From NCBI RefSeq assembly GCF_017875275.1, contig NZ_JAGGML010000001.1, forward strand, positions 5,290,026-5,354,025: a stretch of DNA of 64,000 nt. The letters are read 5' to 3'. Positions 1 through 10,638 of the stretch are shown in pieces. A model generated the notes under the pieces. The model did not search any database. It was not told the origin of the DNA and was given only the letters and a program-made list of their open reading frames with translations. Source of the DNA: Xanthobacter flavus. Its GTDB lineage: Bacteria; Pseudomonadota; Alphaproteobacteria; Rhizobiales; Xanthobacteraceae. Within the stretch, counting starts at the first letter, position 1, and each line of letters begins with the position of its first letter. A program made the position numbers and the translations under genes.

Positions 1-66
1 CTGAACGAAGTGCCCTACGCGGTCCAGATGGAACCGAACCTGGTGGTTGAGTTCTACTCGCGCTGA
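1..66 (+). CDS. rpsD: 30S ribosomal protein S4, C-terminal end (partial)
   Basis: Only the last 21 residues and the stop codon lie in the window. They end in MEPNLVVEFYSR, which matches the C-terminus of alphaproteobacterial ribosomal protein S4, a 16S rRNA-binding assembly protein of the small subunit. A strong hairpin with a T-run follows within 30 bases, as expected at the end of a transcription unit. The identification rests on a short but characteristic tail; the rest of the gene is upstream of base 1. Confidence 0.8.
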   Translation: MNEVPYAVQMEPNLVVEFYSR

Positions 67-85
67 TCCGGCGCGGGACCCGAGA

Positions 86-118
86 AAAGAAAAGGCCGCC
101 CATCGGGCGGCCTTTTTG
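86..118. terminator. Bidirectional rho-independent terminator between rpsD and the zeta inhibitor gene
   Basis: The stem GGCCGCCC / GGGCGGCC (94-101 with 105-112) is followed by TTTTT on the plus strand. It is preceded by an A-rich run (86-93) that gives a T-rich tail on the minus strand. It therefore suits both convergent genes. Confidence 0.85.
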
Positions 119-164
119 TTTGGGCCGCCGCGTCCTGCGACGCGGCGGGAAACGCAAATGGGGC

Positions 165-488
165 TCAGGTGCCGGACTTCACCTCGGCCGCGGCGACGGC
201 GAGAAGCTCGTCCATGTTGCGGCGGATCTGGTGGTCCGAGACATCGACATTCCTGGCGTCGAAGTCGGCGCGCAGCTTGCGGAACACGTCCTCGTCGCCG
301 GCTTCCTGCAGGTCGGCGACGACGACCTCCTTGGCGTATTCCTGGGCCGCCTCGCCGGTCAGGCCAAGCTTCTCGGCGGCCCACAGGCCAAGCTTCTTGT
401 TGCGGCGGGCGAGCGCCCGAAACCGCGTCTCCTCGTCGAGCGCGAAAGCCTTCTCGAAACCTTCCTCGCGCTTGTCGAACGTGGTCAT
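165..488 (-). CDS. ATPase inhibitor subunit zeta (DUF1476)
   Basis: A 107-residue soluble, highly charged helical protein starting MTTFDKREEGFEKAFALDEE. This N-terminus is typical of DUF1476, the alphaproteobacterial zeta subunit, an intrinsic inhibitor of the F1-ATPase characterised in Paracoccus. The inhibitory N-terminal segment and the following four-helix region (about residues 25-100) are both present, so the length is normal. It stands alone, convergent with rpsD and divergent from purC. There is no signal peptide, and it would act in the cytoplasm on F1. Inhibition in this organism is inferred from the family. Confidence 0.9.
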   Translation of the reverse strand: MTTFDKREEGFEKAFALDEETRFRALARRNKKLGLWAAEKLGLTGEAAQEYAKEVVVADLQEAGDEDVFRKLRADFDARNVDVSDHQIRRNMDELLAVAAAEVKSGT

Positions 489-952
489 GGCACCCCTCTT
501 CCTGCGAATGGGCGGCCGGCGGCCGGCCTGATCTGTTTGCGCGGACTGCGTTTGCGCGGACCCTGATGATTTGGGTTGCCGCTGCGCTCACGCAAGGGCA
601 GCCGCAGCTCCACACGCGCACTCCGCACGCGCGCCTTGAATATCCTCCGCCTCCCATTAGATCAACGTCAGTAAAGCTCCGCGCCCCGATACGACCGTGC
701 GACCTGATGGCCGCTCGCCGGGGAACGGTGCCGCACCTGCCCGGTCCGGCACGATGCCAAGCGCAAGATGCCAGCGCATGACGGCCGGACATGACGGGCA
801 TATGGACGCGCGTTGTATCGCGCGGCCTGATCGGCTAGTGTCCGAACGGGTTTGGGGTGACCGTCAAACAGCCATCCCGGCCCCGCCGAGGAGCGTCACA
901 CGAACGGAGCCTTGGCAAACCCATGGATTTCCTCAATCGACGGTATACCCCC
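489..952. other. Intergenic region upstream of purC
   Basis: No convincing gene. It contains a 12-base direct repeat GTTTGCGCGGAC (535-546 and 550-561) close to the zeta gene start, and otherwise GC-rich sequence that presumably holds the divergent promoters. No riboswitch fold was recognised. Confidence 0.5.
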
Positions 953-1717
953 ATGAGCCGCCGCCGCCGAATCTACGAAGGCAAGGCGAAAGTCCTCTAT
1001 GAAGGACCCGAGCCCGGCACACTCATTCAGCACTTCAAGGACGATGCCACGGCCTTCAATGCGAAGAAGCACGATGTCATCGACGGCAAGGGCGTGCTGA
1101 ACAACCGGATTTCGGAGTACATCTTCTCCCGGTTGAACGACATCGGGGTGCCGACCCATTTCATCCGCCGGCTGAACATGCGCGAGCAGCTCATCCGGGA
1201 AGTGGAGATCATTCCCCTCGAGATCGTCGTGCGCAACGTCGCCGCGGGCTCCATCTCGACCCGCCTCGGGATCGAGGAAGGCACCCAGCTGCCGCGCTCG
1301 ATCATCGAGTTCTATTACAAGAATGACGCGCTCAACGACCCGATGGTGTCGGAAGAGCACATCACCGCCTTCGGCTGGGCCACCACCCAGGAAATCGACG
1401 ACATCATCGCCCTGGCGATCCGCGTCAACGACTTCCTGTCCGGCCTCTTCCTCGGCGCCGGTATCCGTCTGATCGACTTCAAGATGGAATGCGGCCGCCT
1501 GTGGGAGAACGACATGATGCGGATCGTGGTCGCTGACGAGATCAGCCCCGATTCGTGCCGGCTCTGGGACATCAAGTCGAACGACAAGATGGACAAGGAC
1601 CGCTTCCGCCGCGACATGGGCGGCCTCGTGGAGGCCTATACCGAGGTCGCGCGCCGGCTCGGAATCCTGATGGAGAACGATCCGACGCAGGGCAAGGGCC
1701 CCGTGCTGGTGAAGTGA
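953..1717 (+). CDS. purC: Phosphoribosylaminoimidazole-succinocarboxamide synthase (SAICAR synthase)
   Basis: The 254-residue protein joins CAIR and aspartate with ATP to make SAICAR in de novo purine synthesis. Family landmarks are [15 protein letters not shown] at the N-terminus, [29 protein letters not shown], and [11 protein letters not shown] with [13 protein letters not shown] in the catalytic core. The ATG at 953 ([13 protein letters not shown]) gives the usual family start and length; an in-frame ATG at 923 would add ten unconserved residues. It is the first gene of the purine cluster and is followed by its own terminator, so purSQL may also have a separate promoter. Confidence 0.97.
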   Translation: MSRRRRIYEGKAKVLYEGPEPGTLIQHFKDDATAFNAKKHDVIDGKGVLNNRISEYIFSRLNDIGVPTHFIRRLNMREQLIREVEIIPLEIVVRNVAAGSISTRLGIEEGTQLPRSIIEFYYKNDALNDPMVSEEHITAFGWATTQEIDDIIALAIRVNDFLSGLFLGAGIRLIDFKMECGRLWENDMMRIVVADEISPDSCRLWDIKSNDKMDKDRFRRDMGGLVEAYTEVARRLGILMENDPTQGKGPVLVK

Positions 1718-1765
1718 GGCGTCAATTCGGGCGGGGGCGTTGTTTCCCCTACCCGAAAAGTGCTA

Positions 1766-1794
1766 GGCGGGGGCCGGATCGGCCCCCGTTTTGC
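1766..1794 (+). terminator. Rho-independent terminator after purC
   Basis: The stem CGGGGGCC (1768-1775) pairs with GGCCCCCG (1781-1788) around a 5-base loop and is followed by TTTTGC. It lies about 50 bases after the purC stop, which suggests partial separation of purC from purS-purQ-purL. Confidence 0.8.
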
Positions 1795-1882
1795 GTTGCC
1801 GGGCCCCTCTGGCCCTGGCGATGCCTAGCGGCGGGCAAGCAACAACGCGGGCGCCGGCCCGTGCCATGAAGGCGAGGTTTCC

Positions 1883-2125
1883 ATGAAGGCCCGAGTGATC
1901 GTCACCCTCAAGTCGGCGGTGCTCGACCCGCAGGGCAAGGCCATCGAAGGCGCGCTGCGGTCGCTGGGCGTGGCCGGCGTGCAGAGCGTGCGCCAGGGGA
2001 AGGTGTTCGACGTGGAGCTGGCCGGCAACGACCGCACCGCCGCCGAGGGCGCCCTGAAGGACGCCTGCGACAAGCTTCTCGCCAACACCGTGATCGAGAC
2101 CTACAAGGTCGAGTTCGCCGAGTGA
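1883..2125 (+). CDS. purS: Phosphoribosylformylglycinamidine synthase subunit PurS
   Basis: An 80-residue protein starting MKARVIVTLKSAVLDPQGKA and containing GVQSVRQGKVFDVEL, both typical of PurS. PurS is the small dimeric subunit that bridges PurL and PurQ in the FGAM synthase complex of organisms with the short form of PurL. It lies ahead of purQ and purL on the same strand. The length is normal and it is cytoplasmic. The family assignment is clear from sequence and context. Confidence 0.96.
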   Translation: MKARVIVTLKSAVLDPQGKAIEGALRSLGVAGVQSVRQGKVFDVELAGNDRTAAEGALKDACDKLLANTVIETYKVEFAE

Positions 2126-2183
2126 TGTGCGAGTGATGTGATAATCTGGCGGCCGTTTCAGGGAGCAAGGCCGCCGAGAGGGC

Positions 2184-2411
2184 ATGATGGCCGAGATCAC
2201 CAACGAGCGTCACACCGAGGTTCCGGCGTCGATCCCACGGGACGCTGCCCGCGCCGCGCCGCCCCTGCGGGATCGCGCAGAGGTGATCGCCCGTCACGGT
2301 CTCCGGCCCGCCACGGGGCGGGACATGAACACCATATACGGCATGCACGCGGGCCGTGACGCGCGGCTCGATCGCATCGCACGCAGGCTCGGCCGCGTCG
2401 GCACCCACTGA
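2184..2411 (+). CDS. Small hypothetical protein between purS and purQ
   Basis: A 75-codon frame (MMAEITNERHTEVPASIPRD...) that ends six bases before the purQ start codon. It is preceded by a purine-rich GAGAGGGC that could serve as a ribosome site. About 84 percent of its codons end in G or C, in line with the flanking genes. The protein is basic and Arg/Ala-rich, and I recognise no family. Its tight spacing to purQ suggests translational coupling if it is real. It may equally be an open frame that arose by chance in GC-rich DNA. Confidence 0.4.
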   Translation: MMAEITNERHTEVPASIPRDAARAAPPLRDRAEVIARHGLRPATGRDMNTIYGMHAGRDARLDRIARRLGRVGTH

Positions 2412-2417
2412 GAGATC

Positions 2418-3116
2418 ATGAAACCAGCCGTCATCCTCTTCCCCGGCTCCAATCGTGAGCAGGACGCCGTTCGCGCGCTGCGGCTCGTTTCCGGCGCCAA
2501 GCCCCAGGTGGTGTGGCACGCCGAGCATGAGCTGCCCAAGGGCACCGACCTCGTGGTCCTGCCCGGCGGCTTCTCCTACGGCGACTATCTGCGCTGCGGT
2601 GCCATCGCCGCGCGGGCGAATATCATGGAAGCCGTGCGCGCCCATGCGGCCCGCGGCGGCCTGGTGCTCGGCATCTGCAACGGCTTCCAGATCCTGTGCG
2701 AGGCGGGGCTGCTGCCCGGCGTGCTGGTGCGCAACGCGCGCCTGCGCTTCGTCTGCCGCGAGGTGCTGCTGCGGGTGGAGCGGGCGGATACGCCCTTCAC
2801 CAAGGCCTATCGCAAGGGCGAGCTCATCCGCATCCCCGTGGCCCACGGCGAGGGCAATTTCACCGCCTCCGAGGCCAACCTGGCGCGGATCGAGGGCGAC
2901 GGCCGCGTCGCCTTCCGCTACGCCCGCCGCGACGGCCAGATCGACGAGACGGACGGCCCCAACGGCGCCATCAACGGCATCGCCGGCATCTATTCCGAGA
3001 AGTTCAACGTGCTCGGCATGATGCCCCACCCGGAAAACTACATCGAGCCGGAGATCGGCCCCACCGACGGACGCGGCCTCTTCGAGAGCCTCGCCGGCGC
3101 CCTCAAGGCGGCGTGA
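2418..3116 (+). CDS. purQ: Phosphoribosylformylglycinamidine synthase subunit PurQ (glutaminase)
   Basis: A 232-residue class I glutamine amidotransferase that releases ammonia from glutamine for the PurL reaction. The nucleophile elbow GICNGFQIL holds the catalytic Cys. The oxyanion motif lies in [14 protein letters not shown], and the His/Glu pair appears in [11 protein letters not shown] near the C-terminus. The start [17 protein letters not shown] is conserved. It sits between purS and purL, which supply the other two subunits of the same complex. Confidence 0.97.
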   Translation: MKPAVILFPGSNREQDAVRALRLVSGAKPQVVWHAEHELPKGTDLVVLPGGFSYGDYLRCGAIAARANIMEAVRAHAARGGLVLGICNGFQILCEAGLLPGVLVRNARLRFVCREVLLRVERADTPFTKAYRKGELIRIPVAHGEGNFTASEANLARIEGDGRVAFRYARRDGQIDETDGPNGAINGIAGIYSEKFNVLGMMPHPENYIEPEIGPTDGRGLFESLAGALKAA

Positions 3117-3144
3117 GCCGCGGCCCCAATTCGGATCGACGCCC

Positions 3145-5361
<2,217 letters not shown>

Positions 5362-5392
5362 CGCTCTCGCGCACAGCAAGGACGTTTCGACC

Positions 5393-5629
5393 ATGCCCAT
5401 GAATGCCCGCGACATCGAGCAGCTCATCAAGGATGCGCTGCCCGACGCCACCGTGGTGATCGAGGATCTGGCGGGCGACGGCGACCACTACGCCGCCCGC
5501 ATCGTCTCGGCCTCGTTCCGCGGCAAGAGCCGGGTGCAGCAGCACCAGATGGTCTATGCCGCGCTCAAGGGGAACATGGGCGGCGTTCTGCACGCCCTCG
5601 CCCTGCAGACCTCCGCCCCCGCCGAGTAA
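5393..5629 (+). CDS. BolA family protein
   Basis: A 78-residue BolA-like protein starting MPMNARDIEQLIKDALPDA, with the core HYAARIVSASFRGKSRVQQHQMVYAAL and the expected invariant His in the C-terminal half. BolA proteins partner with CGFS monothiol glutaredoxins to handle [2Fe-2S] clusters and iron signalling. The glutaredoxin partner is encoded about 140 bases downstream on the same strand, which strongly supports that role. It follows purL by 31 bases, so it may be co-transcribed with the purine genes. Confidence 0.93.
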   Translation: MPMNARDIEQLIKDALPDATVVIEDLAGDGDHYAARIVSASFRGKSRVQQHQMVYAALKGNMGGVLHALALQTSAPAE

Positions 5630-5653
5630 TCCGGGCACGGCTCCGCTCGCGGT

Positions 5654-5687
5654 GGGGTGACACGTGCCTGTGCAAGCGTGTCGCCCC
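5654..5687 (+). other. Strong hairpin between bolA and grxD
   Basis: GGGGTGACACG (5654-5664) pairs with CGTGTCGCCCC (5677-5687) in an 11-bp stem with one G-U pair and a 12-base loop. There is no T-run, so it is not a standard terminator. It could act as an mRNA processing or stability element, or as a weak attenuator between the two genes. Confidence 0.45.
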
Positions 5688-5772
5688 CTGAGGCCTTGCG
5701 CTTCGGGCCGCTTGGGCCGATCTTTATCGGTGGAAGGCCTTCTTTCCGGCCGCAGACATTGGATTTGAGACC

Positions 5773-6111
5773 ATGGGCATTCGTGACGATATCGACGCCA
5801 TCGTGAAGTCCGGCGATGTGGTGCTGTTCATGAAGGGCACGCCGCAGTTCCCGCAGTGCGGCTTCTCCGGCCAGGTGGTGCAGATTCTCGACCACGTGGG
5901 CGTCCCCTTCAAGGGCGTGAACGTGCTCGAGAACGACATGGTCCGCCAGGGCATCAAGGACTATGCCAACTGGCCGACCATTCCCCAGCTCTACATCAAG
6001 GGCGAGTTCGTGGGCGGCTGCGACATCGTCCGCGAGATGTTCCAGTCGGGCGAGCTGATCCCGCTGCTGGAAGAGAAGGGTGTCGCCATCCGCGACCGCG
6101 CCATCGGCTGA
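5773..6111 (+). CDS. grxD: Monothiol glutaredoxin, Grx4 (CGFS) family
   Basis: A 112-residue single-domain glutaredoxin with the active site PQCGFSG (Cys29). It also has the glutathione-binding segments [19 protein letters not shown] and MKGTP of the CGFS class. Such proteins carry and deliver [2Fe-2S] clusters and form a complex with BolA; the bolA gene lies directly upstream. The length is normal, and it is cytoplasmic with no signal sequence. Confidence 0.96.
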   Translation: MGIRDDIDAIVKSGDVVLFMKGTPQFPQCGFSGQVVQILDHVGVPFKGVNVLENDMVRQGIKDYANWPTIPQLYIKGEFVGGCDIVREMFQSGELIPLLEEKGVAIRDRAIG

Positions 6112-6123
6112 CCAGCCCGCTCT

Positions 6124-6483
6124 GTGGCCGTGCCATCGGCACCTGAAGCTCCCGGTCCCGGCGCTCCCGCGCCGGAGGCCTCGCGCATTCCAGCGGCGCC
6201 CCCTGCGCCTTTGGCGCTCAAGCTGGTCATGGGCCTCGGCCTCCTGGTCGATGCCGGCATCGTCATCCTGCTGATTGCGATTTCCGGCTTCGTCTTCGGT
6301 GGTCCGGAGGGGGCTCGGGGCGAGGCATCGGCGGTGATGGGCTGGGCCAGCACCTTGGGAATCACCCTGCTGTCGCCGGCGATGGGCCTGTGGATGTGGC
6401 GGCGCGGCCGCCGCGACCTTGCGCTCGCCATGGTCTGGCTCCCGCCGCTCGCCTTCATGCTCGGGCTCTCGCTCGGGCTGTAA
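6124..6483 (+). CDS. Hypothetical membrane protein, about three helices
   Basis: A 119-residue protein from a GTG start 13 bases after grxD. The first 30 residues are Pro/Ala-rich and look disordered. Three hydrophobic segments follow at about 33-55, 70-88 and 100-119, with the basic turn MWRRGRRDL between the second and third. No family is recognised. Its position directly behind grxD suggests co-transcription, but nothing indicates its function. Confidence 0.6.
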   Translation: MAVPSAPEAPGPGAPAPEASRIPAAPPAPLALKLVMGLGLLVDAGIVILLIAISGFVFGGPEGARGEASAVMGWASTLGITLLSPAMGLWMWRRGRRDLALAMVWLPPLAFMLGLSLGL

Positions 6484-6498
6484 TTGCCTCCGCGCCCA

Positions 6499-6522
6499 AA
6501 GGCGGGCCGTGGCCCGCCCCTC
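6499..6522. terminator. Hairpin between convergent genes (probable weak terminator)
   Basis: GGCGGGCC (6501-6508) pairs with GGCCCGCC (6511-6518). TTTGGG follows on the minus strand and CCTCTG on the plus strand. It lies between the grxD-linked gene and the folD stop. Confidence 0.5.
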
Positions 6523-6524
6523 TG

Positions 6525-7400
6525 TCAGGCGATGCCGTGCTGGCGTTTTGCGGCGGTGAGCGTGTTCTGCAACAGGCAGGCGATGGTCATTGGCCCCACG
6601 CCGCCCGGCACCGGCGTGATGAGGCCGGCGATGCCTTGCGCTTCCGCATAGGCCACGTCCCCCACGAGGCGGGTCTTGCCGTCGTTCTTCGGCACGCGGT
6701 TGATGCCCACGTCGATCACCGTCGCGCCTGGCTTGATCCAGTCTCCCCGCACCATCTCCGGCCGGCCCACCGCCGCCACCAGGATATCCGCCGTGCGGCA
6801 TTCGCCGGGCAGGTCGCGGGTGCGGGAATGGGCGATGGTGACGGTGCAATCTTCCTTCAACAGCAGCTGTGCCGCCGGCTTACCGACGATGTTGGAGCGA
6901 CCCACCACCACCGCCTTGAGGCCAGCGAGGCTGCCGAGGTGATGCTTGAGCAGCATGATGCAGCCGAGCGGCGTGCAGGGCACCAGCGCATCGAGGCCGA
7001 CGGCGAGGCGGCCGGCGTTCACCACATGGAAGCCGTCCACGTCCTTGGCGGGATCGATGGCGGCGATGACCTTGGTGGCGTCGATCTGCGCCGGCAGCGG
7101 CAGCTGGACGAGGATGCCGTTCACGGCCGGGTCGGCGTTCAGCTTCGCCACCAGGGCCAGCACGTCCGCCTCGGGCGTGTCGGCGGCGAGCTTGTGCTCG
7201 AACGAGGCCATGCCGGCCTCGGCCGTCTGGGCCGCCTTGTTGCGCACATAGACCTGGCTGGCCGGATCCTCGCCCACCAGCACCACGGCGAGGCCGGGGG
7301 TGAGGCCGGCGCTGGCCTTGAGGGCGGACACCTCCTCGGCGATGCGGGCGCGCAGTCCGGCGGCGAAGGCCTTTCCGTCGATAGGCTTGGTCTCGATCAC
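6525..7400 (-). CDS. folD: Bifunctional methylenetetrahydrofolate dehydrogenase / cyclohydrolase
   Basis: A 291-residue FolD, which interconverts methylene-, methenyl- and 10-formyl-tetrahydrofolate and supplies formyl groups to purine synthesis. Family motifs are [14 protein letters not shown] with its catalytic Lys, [43 protein letters not shown] (NADP site) and [19 protein letters not shown]. The GTG at 7400 is chosen because GGGAGTG lies just upstream and [13 protein letters not shown] is the normal start. A longer in-frame extension has no conservation. Confidence 0.96.
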   Translation of the reverse strand: MIETKPIDGKAFAAGLRARIAEEVSALKASAGLTPGLAVVLVGEDPASQVYVRNKAAQTAEAGMASFEHKLAADTPEADVLALVAKLNADPAVNGILVQLPLPAQIDATKVIAAIDPAKDVDGFHVVNAGRLAVGLDALVPCTPLGCIMLLKHHLGSLAGLKAVVVGRSNIVGKPAAQLLLKEDCTVTIAHSRTRDLPGECRTADILVAAVGRPEMVRGDWIKPGATVIDVGINRVPKNDGKTRLVGDVAYAEAQGIAGLITPVPGGVGPMTIACLLQNTLTAAKRQHGIA

Positions 7401-7591
7401 GAAGCACTCCCAGGACTTGTCGGGAGCCCGGCCTCGGCGGGGCCGGCTCCGCTCGCTGTGCGCAATTCCCGTCCTTGTCGGCAGGCGGGACGGCTGAGGC
7501 AAGGCCAAAAGCATGCCGGAACGCCGCAGCTGTGCTGCTTACAGCGCGCCAATGTTTCTTGTAAAGAAAATTGTCTTATCAGACAGAACGA

Positions 7592-9814
7592 TCAGACCTG
7601 CGCGCCGCCCCTGGCGGGAACCTGCTGCGCCTCGTCCTGCCGCCGCAGCATGTCGATGGCGGCGGCGATGGGCAGCGGCGGGGCGAACAGATAGCCCTGC
7701 GCGGTGGGCATGCCGATCTCGCGCAGGAAGCGCAGCTGCTCGCGCGTTTCCACGCCCTCCGCCGTCACGTTGATGCGGAGTGAGCGGGCAAGCTTGAGCT
7801 TATGCTCGACCACCGCCGCCACGTCCGGATCGGTGCAGGCCTTCACCATGAAGGAGCGGTCGATCTTGATGCGGCTGATGGGAAAGCGGCTGACGTGATG
7901 CAGCGAGGCATAGCCCGTGCCGTAATCGTCGAGGGCGACGCCCACTCCCAGCTCGCGCAGCGCCGCGAAGGTGCGGCTCAGCTCGTCCGAGGTGTTGAGC
8001 ACGATGGATTCCGGCACCTCGATCTCCAGCATCGCGGGATCGAAGCGAGTGTCCGCGAGAATGGCCGCGACCTCTGCGGCGAAGGTCGGCGCCTTCATGG
8101 TGGCGGGCGCGACATTGACCGATATGGACATGCCCCGAAGCGCCGCCGCCTCGGTGCAGGCGCGGCGCATGCCATAGAGGTCGAGGCCGGCGATGATGTG
8201 CATCTCCTCGGCCATGGCGATGAACTGCGCCGGCAGGAGGCGACCGAGGCGAGGATGGTCCCAGCGCAGCAGCGTCTCGAAGCCGACCACGCGGCCGCTC
8301 GCCACATCCACCTGCGGCTGGTAGGCGATCACCAGTTCGCCCCGCTCCAGCGCGCCGCCGAGGGCGCCCTCGATCTCGCGGCGGGCGTTGCGCTCGCTCT
8401 CCAGCTGGGTCTCGAAGCGGCAGAGGGTGTTGCCGCCCGTGTCCTTGGCCCGGTAGAGGGCGATGTCCGCCCGGCGCATCAGATCACTGGCGGAGATGGC
8501 GTCCTGCGGCGCCTCGGCGACGCCGATGGAGGCAGCGACGCGAATTTCCCCGGCGCCGTCCGGCACCGGCGGCCGCAGCTCGGCCTGCAGGCGCGTGAGC
8601 AGCAGGTCGATCTCGCTCGCGTCGGAGGCCGGGAAAAAGGCGACGAACTCGTCGCCGCCGAACCGCCCCGCGACGCCGCGATCGCCAATGACGGTGGCGA
8701 TGCGGCTGCCCACCGCCTTCAGCAACACGTCGCCGGCGCCGTGGCCGGCGGTGTCGTTGATCATCTTGAAGTCGTCGAGATCGATGAACAGCAGCACCAG
8801 CCGCCCGTCCGGAGCGAGGCCGGCGAAGGCCGAGTCCAGCGCCTCGATGAAATAGCCGCGATTGTAGAGACCCGTCAGATAGTCGCGCGAGGCGGACGCG
8901 CGCGCCTGCGCCTCGCTCTCGGCGAGGGCCGCGGCGACCCGCAGCGCGCGGAACATCATGACGAGGAAAGTCACCGACAGCAGCGTCGTGATCACCGCCA
9001 GCGCCGGCAAGGCGTTGCGGAACAGGTTCCGGCCGGGCTGCGAGCCGCGCCAGGCGAGTTCCGCCTCGGTGCCGTCGTAAAGGTTGGGGACGGAGGTGCC
9101 CACCTTGTCGGGATGGTTGGAGGCTCCCCGCCCGGTGCGCAGCTGGATGTCCTGCAGGTGGGCCGGCGCGGCGAGGGATTGCAGCAGCGTGTCGTCCAGA
9201 AGGTCTACCGTCACGGCCACCAGCGGCTGGGGCGCCTTGATGTCCTCCACCTGCTGAGTGAACGGGCGCACCACCATGATGCCCGCGCCCTCGCGGCTCG
9301 CGATGAGCCCGGCGTGTCCGGCGCGCCCTTCCGCCAGCAGGCGTCCGATGGCGGGGCGGATCCAGCCGTAGGCCTTCCGCTCCCCCGCCTTTCCGCGCTC
9401 GGACGAATAGAGCACGTCGCCCTTGGCATCGACGATGTAGACGAACTCGAAGCCGAACCCCTCGTTGAGCCTGCGGCCGAAGCGCTCGTCGAGCTGGGAG
9501 AGATCGCCGCTGGCGAGAGCGCGCAGCACCTGCCGCTCCTCGTCCGCCGTGGCCATGGCCTGCTGGATCAGCGCCTCGTGGGCCTGCAGTGAGGCGAGCA
9601 GGGCCAGCCGCTCGCGCATGGTCGCCTTTTCGTCCTGCTTCATGCCGGCGTAGATGAAGACGCCCACAAGCCCCACCACGAGGAGCGCGAGCGCGGCGAG
9701 CCCGGCCAGGAGCGAACGGTGGACATGGCTGCCGGACTGGCGGGGAATGACACTGCCCTCCCTGGAACCCGATTCCAGATCATCAAACCGGCCGCTCGAA
9801 GCCGGAATTGGCAC
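7592..9814 (-). CDS. Membrane-bound GGDEF-EAL protein (c-di-GMP turnover)
   Basis: A 740-residue protein with a transmembrane helix at 34-57, a periplasmic sensor region of about 200 residues (CHASE4-like, inferred from layout), a second helix at about 268-290, then GGDEF and EAL domains. The cyclase motif is RFGGDEF (386-390); no RxxD inhibitory site is seen upstream. In the EAL domain the signature reads ETLLRW, so the second residue differs while the metal-binding Glu remains. LDDYGTGYAS, IKIDRSF, TAEGVE and QGYLFAPPLP are also present, so both activities look possible. The GTG start at 9814 is the weakest part of the call. Confidence 0.9.
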   Translation of the reverse strand: MPIPASSGRFDDLESGSREGSVIPRQSGSHVHRSLLAGLAALALLVVGLVGVFIYAGMKQDEKATMRERLALLASLQAHEALIQQAMATADEERQVLRALASGDLSQLDERFGRRLNEGFGFEFVYIVDAKGDVLYSSERGKAGERKAYGWIRPAIGRLLAEGRAGHAGLIASREGAGIMVVRPFTQQVEDIKAPQPLVAVTVDLLDDTLLQSLAAPAHLQDIQLRTGRGASNHPDKVGTSVPNLYDGTEAELAWRGSQPGRNLFRNALPALAVITTLLSVTFLVMMFRALRVAAALAESEAQARASASRDYLTGLYNRGYFIEALDSAFAGLAPDGRLVLLFIDLDDFKMINDTAGHGAGDVLLKAVGSRIATVIGDRGVAGRFGGDEFVAFFPASDASEIDLLLTRLQAELRPPVPDGAGEIRVAASIGVAEAPQDAISASDLMRRADIALYRAKDTGGNTLCRFETQLESERNARREIEGALGGALERGELVIAYQPQVDVASGRVVGFETLLRWDHPRLGRLLPAQFIAMAEEMHIIAGLDLYGMRRACTEAAALRGMSISVNVAPATMKAPTFAAEVAAILADTRFDPAMLEIEVPESIVLNTSDELSRTFAALRELGVGVALDDYGTGYASLHHVSRFPISRIKIDRSFMVKACTDPDVAAVVEHKLKLARSLRINVTAEGVETREQLRFLREIGMPTAQGYLFAPPLPIAAAIDMLRRQDEAQQVPARGGAQV

Positions 9815-10147
9815 CGCACGGCAGAAAATGCGGCCCTAAACGCCGGATTATCTCTATTCCGATAGATTTTGACCTGGCGCAAGGACGTTCCGACCTTAGA
9901 AAGGCGGTCCAGCCATCACAGAGCGAGCCTCGCGCAAGGTTCAACCTGCGGACGCCGTGTGTTGCACTACAGAGACTACTGGCGCCGCGGCAATTTTCTC
10001 CACCCGCCGATGCTCAGTCCGGCGCATCCGAGCGTCTGCAATGCGCGTCCCGACCCGAACCGCACCAAAAACAACGCCGCCCGGCGGACTGATCTCCGGC
10101 CGGGCGGCGAAGTATTACGCAAGGTTAAGCCGGACCTCCGGCCGCTT
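9815..10147. other. Intergenic region between the STAS gene and the GGDEF-EAL gene
   Basis: No gene is seen. The right part holds the STAS gene terminator (10067-10109). The left part must hold the promoter of the GGDEF-EAL gene, but no clear promoter boxes could be picked out. Confidence 0.5.
10067..10109 (-). terminator. Rho-independent terminator of the STAS gene
   Basis: CGCCGCCCGG (10075-10084) pairs with CCGGGCGGCG (10100-10109). On the minus strand the stem is followed by TTGTTTTTGG. It sits about 40 bases after the STAS stop codon. Confidence 0.8.
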
Positions 10148-10522
10148 TCAGCCGGCGGCGGGCGTCAGGAAGCGGTCGGCGTCGGCGCGGGTGGCGACGA
10201 TCTCGGTGAGCTCGCCGACACCGGTGGTGAGCAGCACGCGCTCCACCTGCGGGTCGCAGTTGAACAGCACCAGCTTGCCGCCGCGCTTGTGCAGCGACTT
10301 GGCGTTGGCGAGGATCAGCCGGATGCCGATGGAGGCAAGGAAGGTCACGCCGCCCATGTCCACGAGCGTGACATGGGCGTGGCTCGCGTGGGCGCTGAAG
10401 GCGGTCTCGATTTCGGCGGCGCCGGCGATGTCCATGCGGCCGGCGAGGGAAATGAGGATCTGCCCGGGTCCGAGCGGGGTGGAGTCGAGCTTCATGGCGT
10501 CCGCCGTGGTTTGCTGAGGCAT
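10148..10522 (-). CDS. STAS-domain anti-sigma factor antagonist
   Basis: A 124-residue single STAS domain. The segment VDMGGVTFLASIGIRLI matches the SpoIIAA/RsbV helix, in which the Ser of ASIG is the expected phosphorylation site of an anti-sigma kinase. It is cytoplasmic, with no membrane anchor. No anti-sigma kinase or phosphatase gene adjoins it; the nearest signalling gene is the GGDEF-EAL protein downstream on the same strand. The regulated sigma factor cannot be told from this window. Confidence 0.88.
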   Translation of the reverse strand: MPQQTTADAMKLDSTPLGPGQILISLAGRMDIAGAAEIETAFSAHASHAHVTLVDMGGVTFLASIGIRLILANAKSLHKRGGKLVLFNCDPQVERVLLTTGVGELTEIVATRADADRFLTPAAG

Positions 10523-10638
10523 GCGCCCGAAGCCAGTGCGGTTCCGGGCTGTCTGGTCCCTCTTCCCACCCGGTCTTTACAGTTTTGTGACAGTGCGGCC
10601 GGGCCGCGCACCAGCCAAGCAGAAGTTTGCCCGAACGG

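Noticed and set aside
7550..7590. AT-rich stretch with small inverted repeats (TGTCT/AGACA) as a mobile-element end or operator
   Set aside because: The arms are only 4-5 bp and no transposase or duplication is present. It may be part of the folD promoter, but no firm call is possible.
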